Shown here one piece after another: positions 1 through 10,793 of a DNA stretch of 64,000 nucleotides (its first letter is position 1; each line of letters begins with the position of its first letter). The DNA is from Enoplolaimus lenunculus (taxonomy: Eukaryota; Nematoda; Enoplea; Enoplida; Thoracostomopsidae), in assembly GCA_030248215.1 (NCBI GenBank), contig JASANG010002820.1, positions 1-64,000 on the forward strand. Direction: 5' to 3'. A model generated the notes under the pieces. That model searched no databases. It saw nothing but the letters and a program-made list of their open reading frames with translations, and had not been told where the DNA came from. Position numbers and translations under genes: made by a program.

Positions 1-677
1 ATATTGAGTGCGTTTTTATTTTTTTTAAAGGTACACAGCAGCAGTTTACGGGCTATATTACTGAAACTATATAGCTTTCTTTTTGTGCTGTCATGAGTGT
101 AACCTGGATTTCGGAAACGAAGAGAGGTTGCGTGCTAGAAAACCTTCGATAGCGGCTTTCTTGTGTTGCAAACCGAAGCGGAGTCTAGTAACCAAAGTGA
201 AAAAATCCGAAAAGGGCTTGGTGCTTGAACCCTTTGACTACTCCCTGGTGAACAACTGTTGTCGATTAAATTTTATAGGCTTATGGGGAGATTATAACGA
301 AATTGAGCACAATTAAATACGAAATACAGCGTTAAAGTCGTCAGAATTGGCACTCTTACCTTGCGATTATGTGATCAAAGTATTTCATGATAAGAATTGC
401 CTCATAACAATCCCGTTCGGCGATAAATATGAGAACATTCTTCCTGAACATTATCAGACACATTTGTGCTTCTTAACTGATGGATATAGGATTTCTTACA
501 CTCTATTTGCCATCTTGTCCCTCTATCTATCTATCTATCTTTGTTTTGCAATATAACAACAGTTGGCTGATTCTGAGATAGATAACTGCCAAACCGGAAA
601 TTAATTTTGGTTGTAGGTTACTGGTAAACTCATAATATTGTTGTTCATTTTTGTGCAAGAATATTGTTTTGTTTTAG
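1..677. other. Unassigned stretch upstream of the RTN4IP1-like exons
   Basis: Open frames at 83-316 and 347-556 (plus) resemble nothing I know. The first contains VLEPFDYSLVNNC, loosely like the 'LKPFDFILDNVGG' segment of RTN4IP1, but it lacks the glycine pair and convincing splice sites, so I do not join it to the gene. A short CTAT microsatellite lies at about 522-541. The stretch may be intron with an undetected exon. Confidence 0.3.
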
Positions 678-773
678 AATGTAACAACAGGTGGTCGATT
701 ATATGCCTGGGCATTTTTCCAACCAAATGGATATGCATTGGACGTTGTTGCTAGACTAGTCGATGAGGGCAAG
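678..773 (+). CDS. RTN4IP1: Internal exon of RTN4IP1-like reductase gene
   Basis: Frame-0 exon of 32 codons between an acceptor (TTTTGTTTTAG) and a donor (AAG|GTTAGA). It reads NVTTGGRLYAWAFFQPNG followed by a helix ending LVDEGK. This matches the C-terminal part of RTN4IP1 (reticulon-4-interacting protein, a mitochondrial medium-chain reductase of the zinc-alcohol-dehydrogenase family), where an RWAFF-type motif precedes a 'LVDxGKIxPVI' segment. It joins in phase with the exon at 1561. Earlier exons should lie upstream and were not recognised in 1-677. The name rests on remembered family motifs, not on an alignment. Confidence 0.72.
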
Positions 774-1560
774 GTTAGACTGTTGTAACATTTTCTGCCT
801 TCAAAATTTGCTGCAGAATCACTTGTTTTATAAATATACAATTTCATAAATTTGTAATATACGTGTACAGATCTGATCGTTTTATGGTGTTTTATTGCAG
901 TATTAATGTGATAGAAAATGAGGCCCAAGTTACTTTGAGGGGCGAACCATTTTTTCAATGCATGATAACTGAGTAATCTTAAGCTTTAGACTAATTTTTT
1001 GCTTGAGGCTTAGTTATAGGCATATTCTTACGCCGAGGCTTAGGTTTATGCTTTGCGATATGCTTATTTTACCGTCTGTTCGTTCATAGTAATATTGACC
1101 CGAAATAATATCCACCAATCTTGTGATTACATAGGAATCGTAGTCGGAATTCAATTTGTTATGTCTAAACTGAAAGCCGAATCGGAGTTTTAAATTTGAC
1201 CTGAACTATGGTTGGTTTAGATTTAATTTCGGTACACAATTTATGCTCGGTGTAAGTTTTCAGCCATAAAGTTCACTCAAATAGGTAGCTTTGCAATTTA
1301 TTTTCGAACTTAAGCAAAGCAGTGATTGATACACTCACTAAACTTAGACTTGAAATAATGCTACCGGAAAAAGATTCGTGACCGAAAATAACGGAATCCT
1401 GGCATCATAATCACGTTCGGTCGGAACCGGAATCGGAACAGTAGTTTTGCCGTAGTCCAGCTGGAATCGAAATTTCGTTGGAACCTTGCAATCTACATTA
1501 TGGTTTTTGTTTACGTAATACAATAATGTAGTGTTGATTCGGTTACGTTTGTTTTTGTAG
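774..1560 (+). other. Intron of the RTN4IP1-like gene, repeat-bearing
   Basis: GT-AG intron between the two frame-0 exons. At about 985-1085 there is a degenerate fragment of the TTAGGC-type MITE (TTTGCTTGAGGCTTAG and CTTACGCCGAGGCTTAG). At about 1130-1470 there are dispersed GGAATCGGA/ACCGGAATCGG motifs, also seen near 15.73-16.1 kb, that suggest another short repeat family. No exon is seen inside. Confidence 0.5.
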
Positions 1561-1680
1561 ATTAATCCTGTGATTACTTCGGTACGCAAATTTGAAGACA
1601 CAAGAGCTGCGCTTTTTGATGTTGGCCAAATACATGGCAAAGGAAAAACTGTGATTGACATTGTAGGAGCAAGTGAATAA
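1561..1680 (+). CDS. RTN4IP1: Last exon of RTN4IP1-like reductase gene
   Basis: Frame-0 terminal exon: acceptor TTTGTTTTTGTAG, then 39 codons and TAA at 1678-1680. It starts INPVITSVRKFEDTRAAL and ends HGKGKTVIDIVGASE. 'INPVI...' continues the 'LVDEGK' of the previous exon. The 'GKGKTVIDIV' end is the usual C-terminal strand of RTN4IP1/quinone-oxidoreductase-type MDR proteins ('GHAxGKTVIxV'). The intron (774-1560) is about 790 bp. A GC-rich MITE starts 46 bp after the stop and may lie in the 3' UTR. I see no clear AATAAA just after the stop. Confidence 0.75.
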   Translation: MNPVITSVRKFEDTRAALFDVGQIHGKGKTVIDIVGASE

Positions 1681-1725
1681 TAACTAATGGTTCCGCTTGT
1701 TAATCTCTATTAGGTGCGCTCAAAA

Positions 1726-2083
1726 CAGTCACGGACAGAATTAAATGCAACCGCGGTCGCGACCCAAACGCGCTTCGAATCGCGATCGCTCGCAGACGCA
1801 ATCGCGATCGCTCGCAACCGCAATTTACGTGGACGCAAAAACCGCGACTACGACCGCGGTTCGAACTGCGACTGAGAACGCAATTAAAATCGCGTCTACG
1901 ATCGTGTCTCAAACCGCGACTGCGACCGGGGTTCAAACCGCGACTGCGGACGCAATTAAAATCGCGTCTCACGCCGCGTTTGAGACGCGATCGCTGAAAC
2001 ACTCAGACGCGGCTACAAAACCGTAACCGCAACCGGAGTGGACGCAATCGCGGTTTCTGCTCGCTTAATTCTGTCCGTGACTG
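1726..2083. mobile_element. GC-rich MITE with CAGTCACGGACAGAATTAA termini
   Basis: A 19-bp perfect terminal inverted repeat, CAGTCACGGACAGAATTAA at 1726-1744, with its reverse complement at 2065-2083. The interior is an imperfect array of CGCGATCGC, ACCGCGACTGCGACC and AATTAAAATCGCGTC units, far richer in GC and CpG than its surroundings. The regular spacing of these units leaves roughly 100-codon frames open on both strands (1745-2026 plus, 1700-2002 minus). These are composition artefacts, not genes. No transposase is present, so the element is non-autonomous. No other copy was seen in the window. Confidence 0.8.
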
Positions 2084-2607
2084 TATCTTGCATATTCAAT
2101 AATTACAATTTGACTATGTGAAGCTGACACCATATTATCTGCTGTGTGCAGTATCTTGTACTATAACACGGGCGTCCCCACGCCCCAACAAATTCTCTGG
2201 TGCCTTCCCAAATTGACATAATATAAAAGTAAACAATCTTGAGTTGCAATTATTTTGGTGCCCAAAATTATTCGGTTATCCCCAAATATAACTTTCTGCG
2301 GACATTAGTAATAACGACGTTACTGTGTGCTAATTAGTATAATAGGTTCAGAAACAAACCAACTGCGAAAGCTCGTTGGGCAGCTTGAATCTGCAAAGGG
2401 CACATTTGAATTTTCCCGTGACACAGAACCCATGAGATCAACTTATGAATTCAAACCCCCCACGCTAAGTGATGTCCGTATACACAAAAACAGTCCAAAA
2501 GTACTTTATCAGCAATTGTAACTGTCTGAATAGTGAACAGCTCAGTGTGGGATTTGGGAGCGATAACCTCATCCGGCTTTAGTGGTTTTCAAAATGCGGA
2601 AAGTTTA
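2084..2607. other. Spacer with no recognised feature
   Basis: AT-rich sequence. A 64-codon frame at 2327-2521 (plus) has no recognisable motif and no good splice context. I see nothing else. Confidence 0.4.
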
Positions 2608-2859
2608 CACTGTAAATTTCAGTGAGTTGATTTTAACTCAGAATGAGTTGAATCACTCAGTCTGAGTTAGGACTATCAGAACTCAGAATTTTGAGTTGAT
2701 TCAATTGATTCTGAGTTAATTAACCAACCCACCCAGAGTCAACGCAACTCAGATTGAGAATCACATCAACTCAGAGTGAGTTAACGTTTGCTGGTATTAA
2801 TTCAGAAATAACCAACTCGCTAGCTGAATTGATTAATCGACTCATTTGAATTTACAGTG
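2608..2859. mobile_element. CACTGTAAAT-type MITE (Tc1/mariner-like)
   Basis: Starts CACTGTAAATTTCAGTGAG and ends with its inverted copy ...GAATTTACAGTG. It is flanked by TA on each side (2606-2607, 2860-2861), the target duplication of Tc1/mariner superfamily elements. The interior is almost entirely made of GAGTTGA / TCAACTC and AACTCAGA / TCTGAGTT words in both orientations. At about 250 bp it carries no coding capacity. It is one of about 12 copies in the window. Confidence 0.88.
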
Positions 2860-2861
2860 TA

Positions 2862-3825
2862 GCAAAGCCGCAGCCTCCCCCCTGAGAAAGTAAAAGCGCA
2901 AAATTGCTTAAAAAAGTTGGTTATTAATACATAAAAAGTTTGCTCATACATTTGGGTCGTGAAATTAATAGTAAATTAGGTTCGCTAAACCAGTCATTAA
3001 AGACAAAAATGACGCAATTTAACTCAGCACGTCGCTTCTACACAGTAATATGCATGAAAAAATATAGATTTCTTACTGTTGAAAATACATTTCTGGTTCC
3101 GCCGTAGTCCACGTAAGATCACAAAAAGTGAAAGTATATATTCATAAAGTCTGAAAAAATTGAAATTAATAATACAGTTTTATAAGGGTAGGCTATGAGC
3201 AGCCAAATCGGCATTATGTTCCGATATATATCAAGGCTCGAGCGGGTCCTGAAGTTTGGACCAACTCTAAAGTTTAAGCCTCCTCAGCGTAACAAACATA
3301 AATCTAAAACAAAGCTTAGCTTTGGGCCTAGACGGGCTATAGCGGATCCAGAGGGGACGGACTGGCGTACGCCCCCGTCCGAAATTTCTTTGTAATAAAC
3401 GCAAAATCGAGTTTCGGATATCCGAAATGGAAAATTTAATTTCGGATATCTGGACTTTTTGTAATAAACACAAAATCATGTTTCGGACATCCGAAGTAGA
3501 AAACTTAGTTTCGGATATCTGGATATCATCCGGATAAATATTTAGCAAGAATTGCCGGATATGAAAAAATAGCCGATGCCCATCCCTAATTAACATTTGT
3601 TATACTACTGTTAAAAACTAAATATGAAGCTAAACGTCAGTCGAAAAGGAAATATGGGTTGTTAAGGTTTTGATTTTTTCAAAAAACGCAATCACAGTAG
3701 GATGTAACAGATAGTAAAAATAACCAAAACAAAAATGGATAATAAAATGTATAAAAGTTTCAAAAATGTATTATTTTTTGCCAATTTTAATACTTTGGAT
3801 GAATTTTGCTATTTCATTTGGAACA
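2862..3825. other. Spacer with short repeat fragments
   Basis: A fragment of the GGCGGATCC hAT-like family at about 3340-3400 (GCGGATCCAGAGGGGACGG, then TACGCCCCCGTCCGAAATTT). It is followed at about 3405-3545 by two or three diverged copies of a unit with TTTCGGATATCCGAA palindromes. No coding sequence is supported; the frames at 3195-3395 and 3267-3596 run through the repeats. Confidence 0.5.
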
Positions 3826-4830
3826 ATAAGCGGATAGAGTCCCAACCCTAATGCGGCGTTCATGTATAACTTGGGCAGCTTGGAACACGTTTTGTCCAAG
3901 TTGATTCGACGTCAACATAAAGTTTTGTGATCCCAACAGCGGTTATGTAGACAAAATGTGAATGTCATATGACATTGGCTCACAAATCACTGATGTCAAC
4001 CGATCATCGTATTCAAATAACCATTTGTCATATGATACTGCGGGACATTTATGCGAATATCATATGATATTCCAAAATTCCACTAAATATCATATGGTAT
4101 TTATACAGGACAATGGAATTTGTGCACGCTAAATAAAACAGTAAAAAGTCGGATAATGCAGCATTAAATGATTTCGCAAGTCGAATTAGCTTCTACGATT
4201 CTGTTTCTCGCTAAGTTTTCCCCAAAATATATTCCTAAGTACAAATAATTCAAATTTGAAATTTTAGTATCATATGACATTCTACAGGACAATCAAACTA
4301 GTTTACCACAATTTTGCAGACATTTTCAAACATATCATATGATACTCGCAGACAATATTTGGAATATCATATGATATTGCAGTACAAACAGTAGATGTCA
4401 CATCATGATAGCAGACAATTCAAATGTTTTGAATCTCATAGCGAATAAACGGTCAGACAAAATGTTACCAGCTATAGTCATAGGGACAAAACGTGTTCCA
4501 GGCTGCCCCAGTTATAACGTGAACCCCGCATAATTAGAGTCCATAAATGTCAATTAGCCCATAATTTTAACGCATAAATGACTCCAGGACCAAATAATTT
4601 GAGTTCGATACATTCATAATTATTATATACCTTGTATTATCGCTCAAGCTATTGACACAAGAGAAATAAATGTTTAATTCAACGGATAATTACAGTACCG
4701 GATATATATCAGTGACGAAGGGCGGTGGAGCGTGGGTTAAAAATAAATAACAGTCCGTAACCACAATAACAAGGGAAGGTACCCTCTGGAGGGGCCAAAT
4801 AAATATCAGTCCCCCCTCTTATTCGGGTCA
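3826..4830. mobile_element. CCGAATAAGAGG-type MITE, copy split by a nested MITE
   Basis: Contains the family's internal landmarks AAGCGGATAGAGTCC (3829 on) and AGAGTCCATAAATGTCAATT (about 4536), and ends with CCCCCCTCTTATTCGGGTCA at 4830. The left half is truncated at about 3826. The continuity of the internal sequence is broken at 3853-4529 by another inverted-repeat element listed separately. The intact family form is about 400-440 bp with TGACCCGAATAAGAGG termini. Confidence 0.75.
3853..4529. mobile_element. Nested MITE with CATATG palindrome array
   Basis: Terminal inverted repeats of about 45 bp: GCGGCGTTCATGTATAAC...GGAACACGTTTTGTCC at the left, and GGACAAAACGTGTTCC...GTTATAACGTGAACCCCGC at the right. 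The interior holds at least seven spaced copies of the palindromic word (A/G)TCATATGA(T/C)A (near 3966, 4027, 4058, 4089, 4269, 4335 and 4366), many next to GACA or GGACA. It is inserted into a CCGAATAAGAGG-type MITE, so it is younger than that copy. No coding capacity. Confidence 0.82.
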
Positions 4831-5210
4831 ATATCGTACGTGATTTATAACTAATTTTAAACGCAATAAAACATAATGTCCGTTATTTCTAGAACGGAAA
4901 CGGACATTGATTTTTGCCGGAAACGGGAATGGATATCCGGTTTACACTTTGGTAATCTTCGAGGCTAATGTTGTACGCAAGCAAATTTCGAATTGAAAAT
5001 GGTCACAATCCCTTTATACGTTTACTTATTGAACATTATGTTATAATATGTGAGCTAAGTCTTCAGTGTCAGTTGCCCGTTTAGCTACTGTTTCCGGTTA
5101 CCTAATACGTCGAGGGTGTCCTTGATGATCACATTTTTCCCACACAAGAATTAAATTTGGAAGAAAATTTATCAGTGCATTTTGCGGTGTCAATATTGTA
5201 GTGACCCGAA

Positions 5211-5640
5211 TAAGAGGAGGGTAATAAGAAAGGGGTCCTCATTTTGAGTGCCAATAAATACAAGTCTGTATCCGTAATAAGAGTCCGTAAGCGGATAGAG
5301 TCCCTAATCCTAATTACAGTCCATAAATGTCAATTGTCGCTAATTGTTGCGCATAAATGACTCCAGAAACAAATAAAGGTGAGTTCGAAACTGTAAAGCA
5401 TAGTTAAGTTTTGAAAATAATTCCTAAGTAAAACCATCGCTCAGCTTTTGATACGAGACAAATAAACGTTTAATTCAACGGATATATAGTTGCAATACCG
5501 GATATATATCAATAACGAAGGGTTTCGGAGGGTGGGGGAAAAAAAAAAAAAGACCCAAACCAAAAAGAGGGGAGGAGGGCGTGCAGAGGAGGGGAAAAAT
5601 ATATCCCTCCCCCACTTCACTTTATATATCCAAGGGCCGG
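5211..5640. mobile_element. CCGAATAAGAGG-type MITE, 3' side degraded
   Basis: Starts GTGACCCGAATAAGAGGAGG and keeps the family landmarks TCCGTAAGCGGATAGAGTCC, CATAAATGTCAATT and GCATAAATGACTCCAG. The distal end (about 5530-5640) is a purine-rich stretch with poly-A and lacks a clear CCTCTTATTCGGGTCA terminus. The LTR element begins about 20 bp further on. Confidence 0.7.
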
Positions 5641-5661
5641 TCAAGGGAGGAACAGGGGAAC

Positions 5662-6609
5662 TGTAACGTTGCGGTTTTGGGTGCGAGATTTGTGAATGTT
5701 GCCACAACCTTTTAAAGATGTGGACGACACATTATTTTATACTGTTGTACAAAAATTTAGCAGATTTATTTAATTAGAAAATATTTAGTCGTATATTGTG
5801 TAATTTAATTGAACCCTGAATGCAATTGGGTTAAAACCTTAATTTGGTGGAATTGAGTGTTTTGTCTAAAATTATAAACATTTTGCCGATCAATTTTCAA
5901 GTCAAAGATCATACACAAGTTTTCTTTGCAAGACAACAGTTGTTTGCCAAAATAAAAATTAACTTGAATGATGGCTTCGGGCTTGAGTAAAATATAAGTA
6001 AATATGATCGTATCGATCTGGCGTTGAACACTAAATTCACCATATAATTCCACTGTTAGCGACCGCAATTAGCATAAGTGCAAAAACAATCGCGTATAGC
6101 AATAGATAATTGATCGCGTACAGTAAAGATAACCGGCCATAATTTCATTGTGAAATTCCACTACAGGCACTAAAATGCCAGACCATCGATGAATAAATTA
6201 CATTCCACAAATTTCGAATTGATCAGTTGTATTGTACAATAAAAAATTGACTGTAAAATGGTTATAATCGAAAGTATTTGAAAGCGTCATTAATTATTCA
6301 GTTATTCAATTGTTTTAAGTAGAGCTATGTGAATTCCAAAACAATTTGAAACAGAAACATGTGATCCAAATATGCGATTCAAATATGATCGAAAGGAATT
6401 AACGCGCTTTGGCCGTTGATTTCGAAATGCTAATGAAGAATAAAACAATAGTAGCAAAATAGCATTCTGTTAAAATAATATGAAGCACTGGAATGCATAA
6501 GTATCGTAATAAGTGGCATAATTGAAACTTGTTTAACTTTGGAATCCAAAACCAAAAGAACGATCACTTAGAACAGATTAGTATACGAATTAGCATAATT
6601 CTCGCCACA
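5662..6609 (-). repeat. Long terminal repeat, left (3' LTR of the minus-strand element)
   Basis: Bounded by TGTAACGTTGCGG and CTCGCCACA. The same sequence recurs at 9526-10474 in the same orientation, with roughly one per cent difference and one small length change. An 87-codon frame inside both copies is part of the LTR and not a gene. Confidence 0.92.
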
Positions 6610-9270
6610 TTTGTGTCCCGCATGGTTGGCGTGGACCCCACGCTCAGCAAAAATCACGGAATCGCTATTATTTGTTGCTGGACGTTGATCATAATGGCAA
6701 TCAAGGCTTGATCTGCTTGAGAAATACACTGTTTTGCGACTTTTATACGATTTGTTTTGCCTTGTATGTGCTTCTAGGGCCTGCAGTTGTGCTGCTAACT
6801 GTGATGATGTGACTGTACCTGAATTTACATCACGCTTGCGGAGTGTATTTAGCGAGCTTTGTGACTTTACCTTTTCAGATTCGTTTGACAGCAGTCGGAA
6901 TGGTATTCCTTGATCGCTTTGCGTAATCTGCTCTTCGTTGCACGATTTCACTGTCTGAAGTCTGTTCGTTGTGAGCGCAAGCATTCCATCATCTGAGAGC
7001 CATTCCTTACCTCGCAGGGTTCCACTGATCTTTTGCCACTTTAAGTAATTACATTTCACCGTCTGATTTGGTTTCCAGATTAAAAACTTTCCTCTCTTGA
7101 GTTCGCAATGTCCCGAATCATAATTACAGTGTGAAACGTCTCCTGCAGTAGATTCCATCGCTTCCTCGCCATGTCGTTTGTACACCTTTGATTTACTAAG
7201 AAAACAGTTTGTACTCAAAAATTTTTTCCAATAGCAGCAATTTATTCCACCGCCTGGGTAATACCACTTGACAGTATTTCCCGTTGTCCAGATATCGCCA
7301 TCGAATCGCAGAGTACCCGCAGAACATTTCTTGTACCGAAACATATGTTTGCATTTTGCGTAATCCATGGCTTCAACAATTGTCTTTGACCGCTTTAGAT
7401 TTTCGTCGTTGAAGAAATATGTGAACGTTTCAACTACTTTTGTTATTTTTTGGCACAACCACGCGTCACTCGCAAATTGCAGTATATTAGGACGGTAAAG
7501 CTGTAGTACTGCTGGACTCGGCATCGCACTGTTGTTAGTGGATGTTCGTTTGCAATCCGGTGGAGGTGGAAACTGCCATAGATGTTTGTGTTCTCCGTAA
7601 TCACACAGCAAAGGGTTCGGAAATTGTTGCGATGCCACTGAGGCCACCATAACGAAAATCAAACCAAGAAAACAAGCAGTAACGGTCGAACCCAGAGTTT
7701 TCGTTGGTGCGTAAAATTTCTTTGTTATACCATTGATATTTTTATGTATTTCGTCATTTGCTGTATCGTGTTCGCCGTCAATTTTATCTGTTTGCGTCGA
7801 GATAGCGCGCGTTGATTCTTTTTGCGGAGCACTTGTTACTATGTATCCCAAAAAATCTGTCGTTTGAACTTCACCGCCCCTTTGCTCGGAACTTGCGTTT
7901 AAGAGGCCTTTGGTTTCCGTTGACGCCGCGTTTGAAGTTGAATTCATCATCGCCATTTGTGCATTACCCTGTTCCTTTACGTTTCTTTCTTCAAGCGGCA
8001 TTGGAATAGCTGGAAGTCGGCGTTGTTCTGGTGCAGATATTCTTTGAAAGTTTTGTCTTTGAATTCGATCTCGAACATTTCCTAGATCAGACCAGTTGGC
8101 TGCACTTGCTCGACAATTACGCGTGTTATGGCCGTACAATTGGTGAAATTCACAGAATTGACGTGATCGACAATTTATAGCAATATGTCCAGGTTTTTTA
8201 CAAATGTGACACAGCGGTTGTCCGCTTTGCGAATAGCGTTGCTCTGGATAGGTCATATGATCATTGAACGTAGATTTTCGATAGCGCGATACATTGCCAA
8301 TGTGACTTTTGGCTTCAATTGCTTCAATTCGTTTGAACAATTCTGTCACCCAATCAGGTTGTGAAAGTGTAGGTCTTTTGATGGAAGGCATTTGATCGTT
8401 ACGTCCGTAATTTGCGTTGTGCTCCAACCGTTCGAGACGATTTGCAAAATTGTCCGCCCATACAGGTGCTACATTACAGTTTGACATCTCTTGAAGGCTA
8501 GATTTTGACGTTGAACCTGTTGTTTCCATTCGTTGAAGTCGTTTCGAAATGTCTTCTAGCGTTTGATATAACTGGGGTTGAGCTGACAACTTGTTTTCGA
8601 CTCGCTCAGCAGCAATTATTGCTTCAGCCATTGTTTTTGGTCCCATGACTTTAACTTCCTCGCGAATGTCAGCACGTAATCCTGCGATAAATTGGTTACG
8701 CAAATTTGTTGTTTTCTCGCTTTCGACAGTCATGTAGCTAAGCGCGGATTTTGCCAAATCGGACAGCGCCTCTGCATATTTCATAACAGTTTCGCCTGGC
8801 CGTTGCATCCGCCCGGTGTAACATTCGCTGAGGAAACGTTTGCGATCTTCGCTCAATAATGCGTTGCTAAGTGCTGAAACGGTTTTTGTAAAGTCGGCTT
8901 TTGTATCTTGATCCAGATTATTGAAAACGAATTGTGCATGGCCTGCAAGATGTGCGCCAAGTATGTACGATTTGTTTGAGTCGGACCAAGCATTTGCATG
9001 AAATTTCACATCGAATTCGTTTTGTAACCAACTCAGGAAATCTTCGCCTCGTTCCCCATGAAATGTCGCAATGGATATGTTTGGTCCTCGATTACTAGTT
9101 TCAACCGGCATTGGGCGAATAAAGTTCTGTCGAATTGCTGTAGCAACGGTATTCGTGATTTGCTGTTCGAGATTCTGTGGTTGTTCAACTGAAATTTGGT
9201 CAGCCAGCGCTGCAAAATCGCCCGCCAACTGTGAAAAAGTTCGCGTAAATGTTTGAAATTTGATGTCCAA
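6568..9270 (-). other. LTR-element coding part: gag plus envelope-like segment
   Basis: Open minus-strand frame in the internal region of the element, running a little way into the LTR. The gag portion has a retrotransposon capsid-type region (ATFHGERGEDFLSWLQNEF, then GHAQFVFNNL and FLSECYTGRMQRPGE). It is followed by two CCHC-type knuckles, CHICKKPGHIAINC and CEFHQLYGHNTRNC. The envelope-like portion has a hydrophobic stretch and a cysteine-rich ectodomain-like region with WYYPGGGINCCYW. I treat it as the remains of a defective element; which envelope family it belongs to is uncertain. Confidence 0.75.
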
Positions 9271-9525
9271 ATCGTGTAATTTGTTTTCGAATTGATTTGT
9301 TAAACGGTTTAAGTTAACATCGACGGTGTCAATAGTGCGTTGCAGATGGCGAAAATCGCGATGATTTTCGGCTGAGGACGTTTCCGCTGAATAAGAAATT
9401 TTTGCAGGCTTTACACGTGGCGGTTGGACGTGAAATTAAAAATGTAAAGCGGAATAATCCGACGTTTGAGAGTTGTGCCAATAATAATTATCCGAAAATT
9501 GCGGGTCCCATCGTGGTCACCAAAA

Positions 9526-10474
9526 TGTAACGTTGCGGTTTTGGGTGCGAGATTTGTGAATGTTGCCACAACCTTTTAAAGATGTGGACGACACATTATT
9601 TTATACTGTTGTACAAATAATTTAGCAGATTTATTTAATTAGAAAATATTTAGTCGTATATTGTGTAATTTAATTGAACCCTGAATGCAATTGGGTTAAA
9701 ACCTTAATTTGGTGGAATTGAGTGTTTTGTCTAAAATTATAAACATTTTGCCGATCAATTTTCAAGTCAAAGATCATACACAAGTTTTCTTTGCAAGACA
9801 ACAGTTGTTTGCCAAAATAAAAATTAACTTGAATGATGGCTTCGGGCTTGAGTAAAATATAAGTAAATGTGATCGTATCGATCTGGCGTTGAACACTAAA
9901 TTCACCATATAATTCCACTGTTAGCGACCGCAATTAGCATAAGTGCAAAAACAATCGCGTAAAGTAATAGATAATTGATCGCGTACAGTAAAGATAACCG
10001 GCCATAATTTCATTGTGAAATTCCATAACAGGCGCTAAAATGCCAGACCATCGATGAATAAATTACATTCCACAAATTTCGAATTGATCAGTTGTATTGT
10101 ACAATAAAAAATTGACTGTAAAATGGTTGTAATCGAAAGTATTTGAAAGCGTCATTAATTATTCAGTTATTCAATTGTTTTAAGTAGAGCTATGTGAATT
10201 CCAAAACAATTTGAAACAGAAACATGTGATCCAAATATGCGATTCAAATATGATCGAAAGGAATTAACGCGCTTTGGCCGTTGATTTCGAAATGCTAATG
10301 AAGAATAAAACAATAGTAGCAAAATAGCATTCTGTTAAAATAATATGAAGCACTGGAATGCATAAGTATCGTTATAAGTGGCATAATTGAAACTTGTTTA
10401 ACTTTGGAATCCAAAACCAAAAGAACGATCACTTAGAACAGATTAGTATACGAATTAGCATAATTCTCGCCACA
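9526..10474 (-). repeat. Long terminal repeat, right (5' LTR of the minus-strand element)
   Basis: Near-identical partner of 5662-6609, bounded by TGTAACGTTGCGG and CTCGCCACA. Directly inside it, on the element strand, is TTTGGTGACCACGATGGGAC, in the position of a primer-binding site. I cannot name the tRNA. Confidence 0.92.
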
Positions 10475-10498
10475 AAAAAAAAAAAAAAAAAAAAAAAT

Positions 10499-10793
10499 CG
10501 GATTTGTCTCGGGCAGTTCGCTGAGTAGACGGTAACCATGGAACAGCCGTTTCGTTGCGGTTCTTTGATTGGGTTGGACTCGATTTATGAGTTGAGGTCA
10601 CGTTGCTGTGTTGCTGTTGTTGTTGAGAACTTGAGTGCCGAAATTTAGGTTTTGTCAGTTTTGATGCCATAGCTAGCGTTTGAGCACGGTTTCGGGCTCG
10701 GCTTGATCGATAGTTTGACGCGAAACCTATAACCAGTTTTGCTAGACGTAGTAAACGACGTAATCTGTGAGCGTGTTTGCACGTTTGGTACCT
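10499..10793 (-). CDS. Possible exon of an unidentified gene
   Basis: Low-confidence minus-strand frame between an acceptor-like TTTTTAATTTCTAG (about 10794 on) and the poly-T that abuts the LTR element. It contains MASKLTKPKFRHSSSQQQQQ and later NETAVPWLPSTQRTARDKS. The composition (Q/S/T-rich, basic) looks like protein rather than repeat, but no family is recognised and no donor is seen before the poly-T. If real, the gene may have been interrupted by the LTR insertion. It could equally be fortuitous. Confidence 0.25.

Larger units (their letters stand above)
5662..10474 (-). mobile_element. Defective LTR element with gag and envelope-like parts
   Basis: Two long terminal repeats of about 948 bp (5662-6609 and 9526-10474) begin TGTAACGTTG and end CTCGCCACA. 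They differ at only about one base in a hundred, so the insertion is young. The element reads on the minus strand. Its internal region (6610-9525) holds a Ty3-like gag with two zinc-knuckle motifs and an envelope-like part with a hydrophobic segment. No polymerase part (protease, RT, RNase H, integrase) is recognised, so it is defective and would depend on another element. Family assignment (Ty3/Gypsy-like) rests on gag only. No clear target duplication is visible. A run of about 25 A lies directly beyond the right LTR. Confidence 0.85.

Noticed and set aside
83-316. Upstream exon of the RTN4IP1-like gene (VLEPFDYSLVNNC)
   Set aside because: Only a loose resemblance to the LKPFDFILDNVGG segment. 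The glycines are missing and no phase-consistent splice sites were found.
1700-2026. Two overlapping 93-100 codon frames on opposite strands, Arg/Ser/Thr rich
   Set aside because: They follow from the short GC-rich repeat words of the MITE at 1726-2083.
3853-4529. CRISPR-like array of CATATG palindromes
   Set aside because: Spacing is irregular, the repeat is too short, and the block is bounded by transposon inverted ends in a eukaryotic genome.
5441-6068. Small genes at 5441-5707 and 5805-6068, repeated at 9670-9933
   Set aside because: The first spans a degraded MITE and LTR border. The other two are the same piece of LTR sequence.
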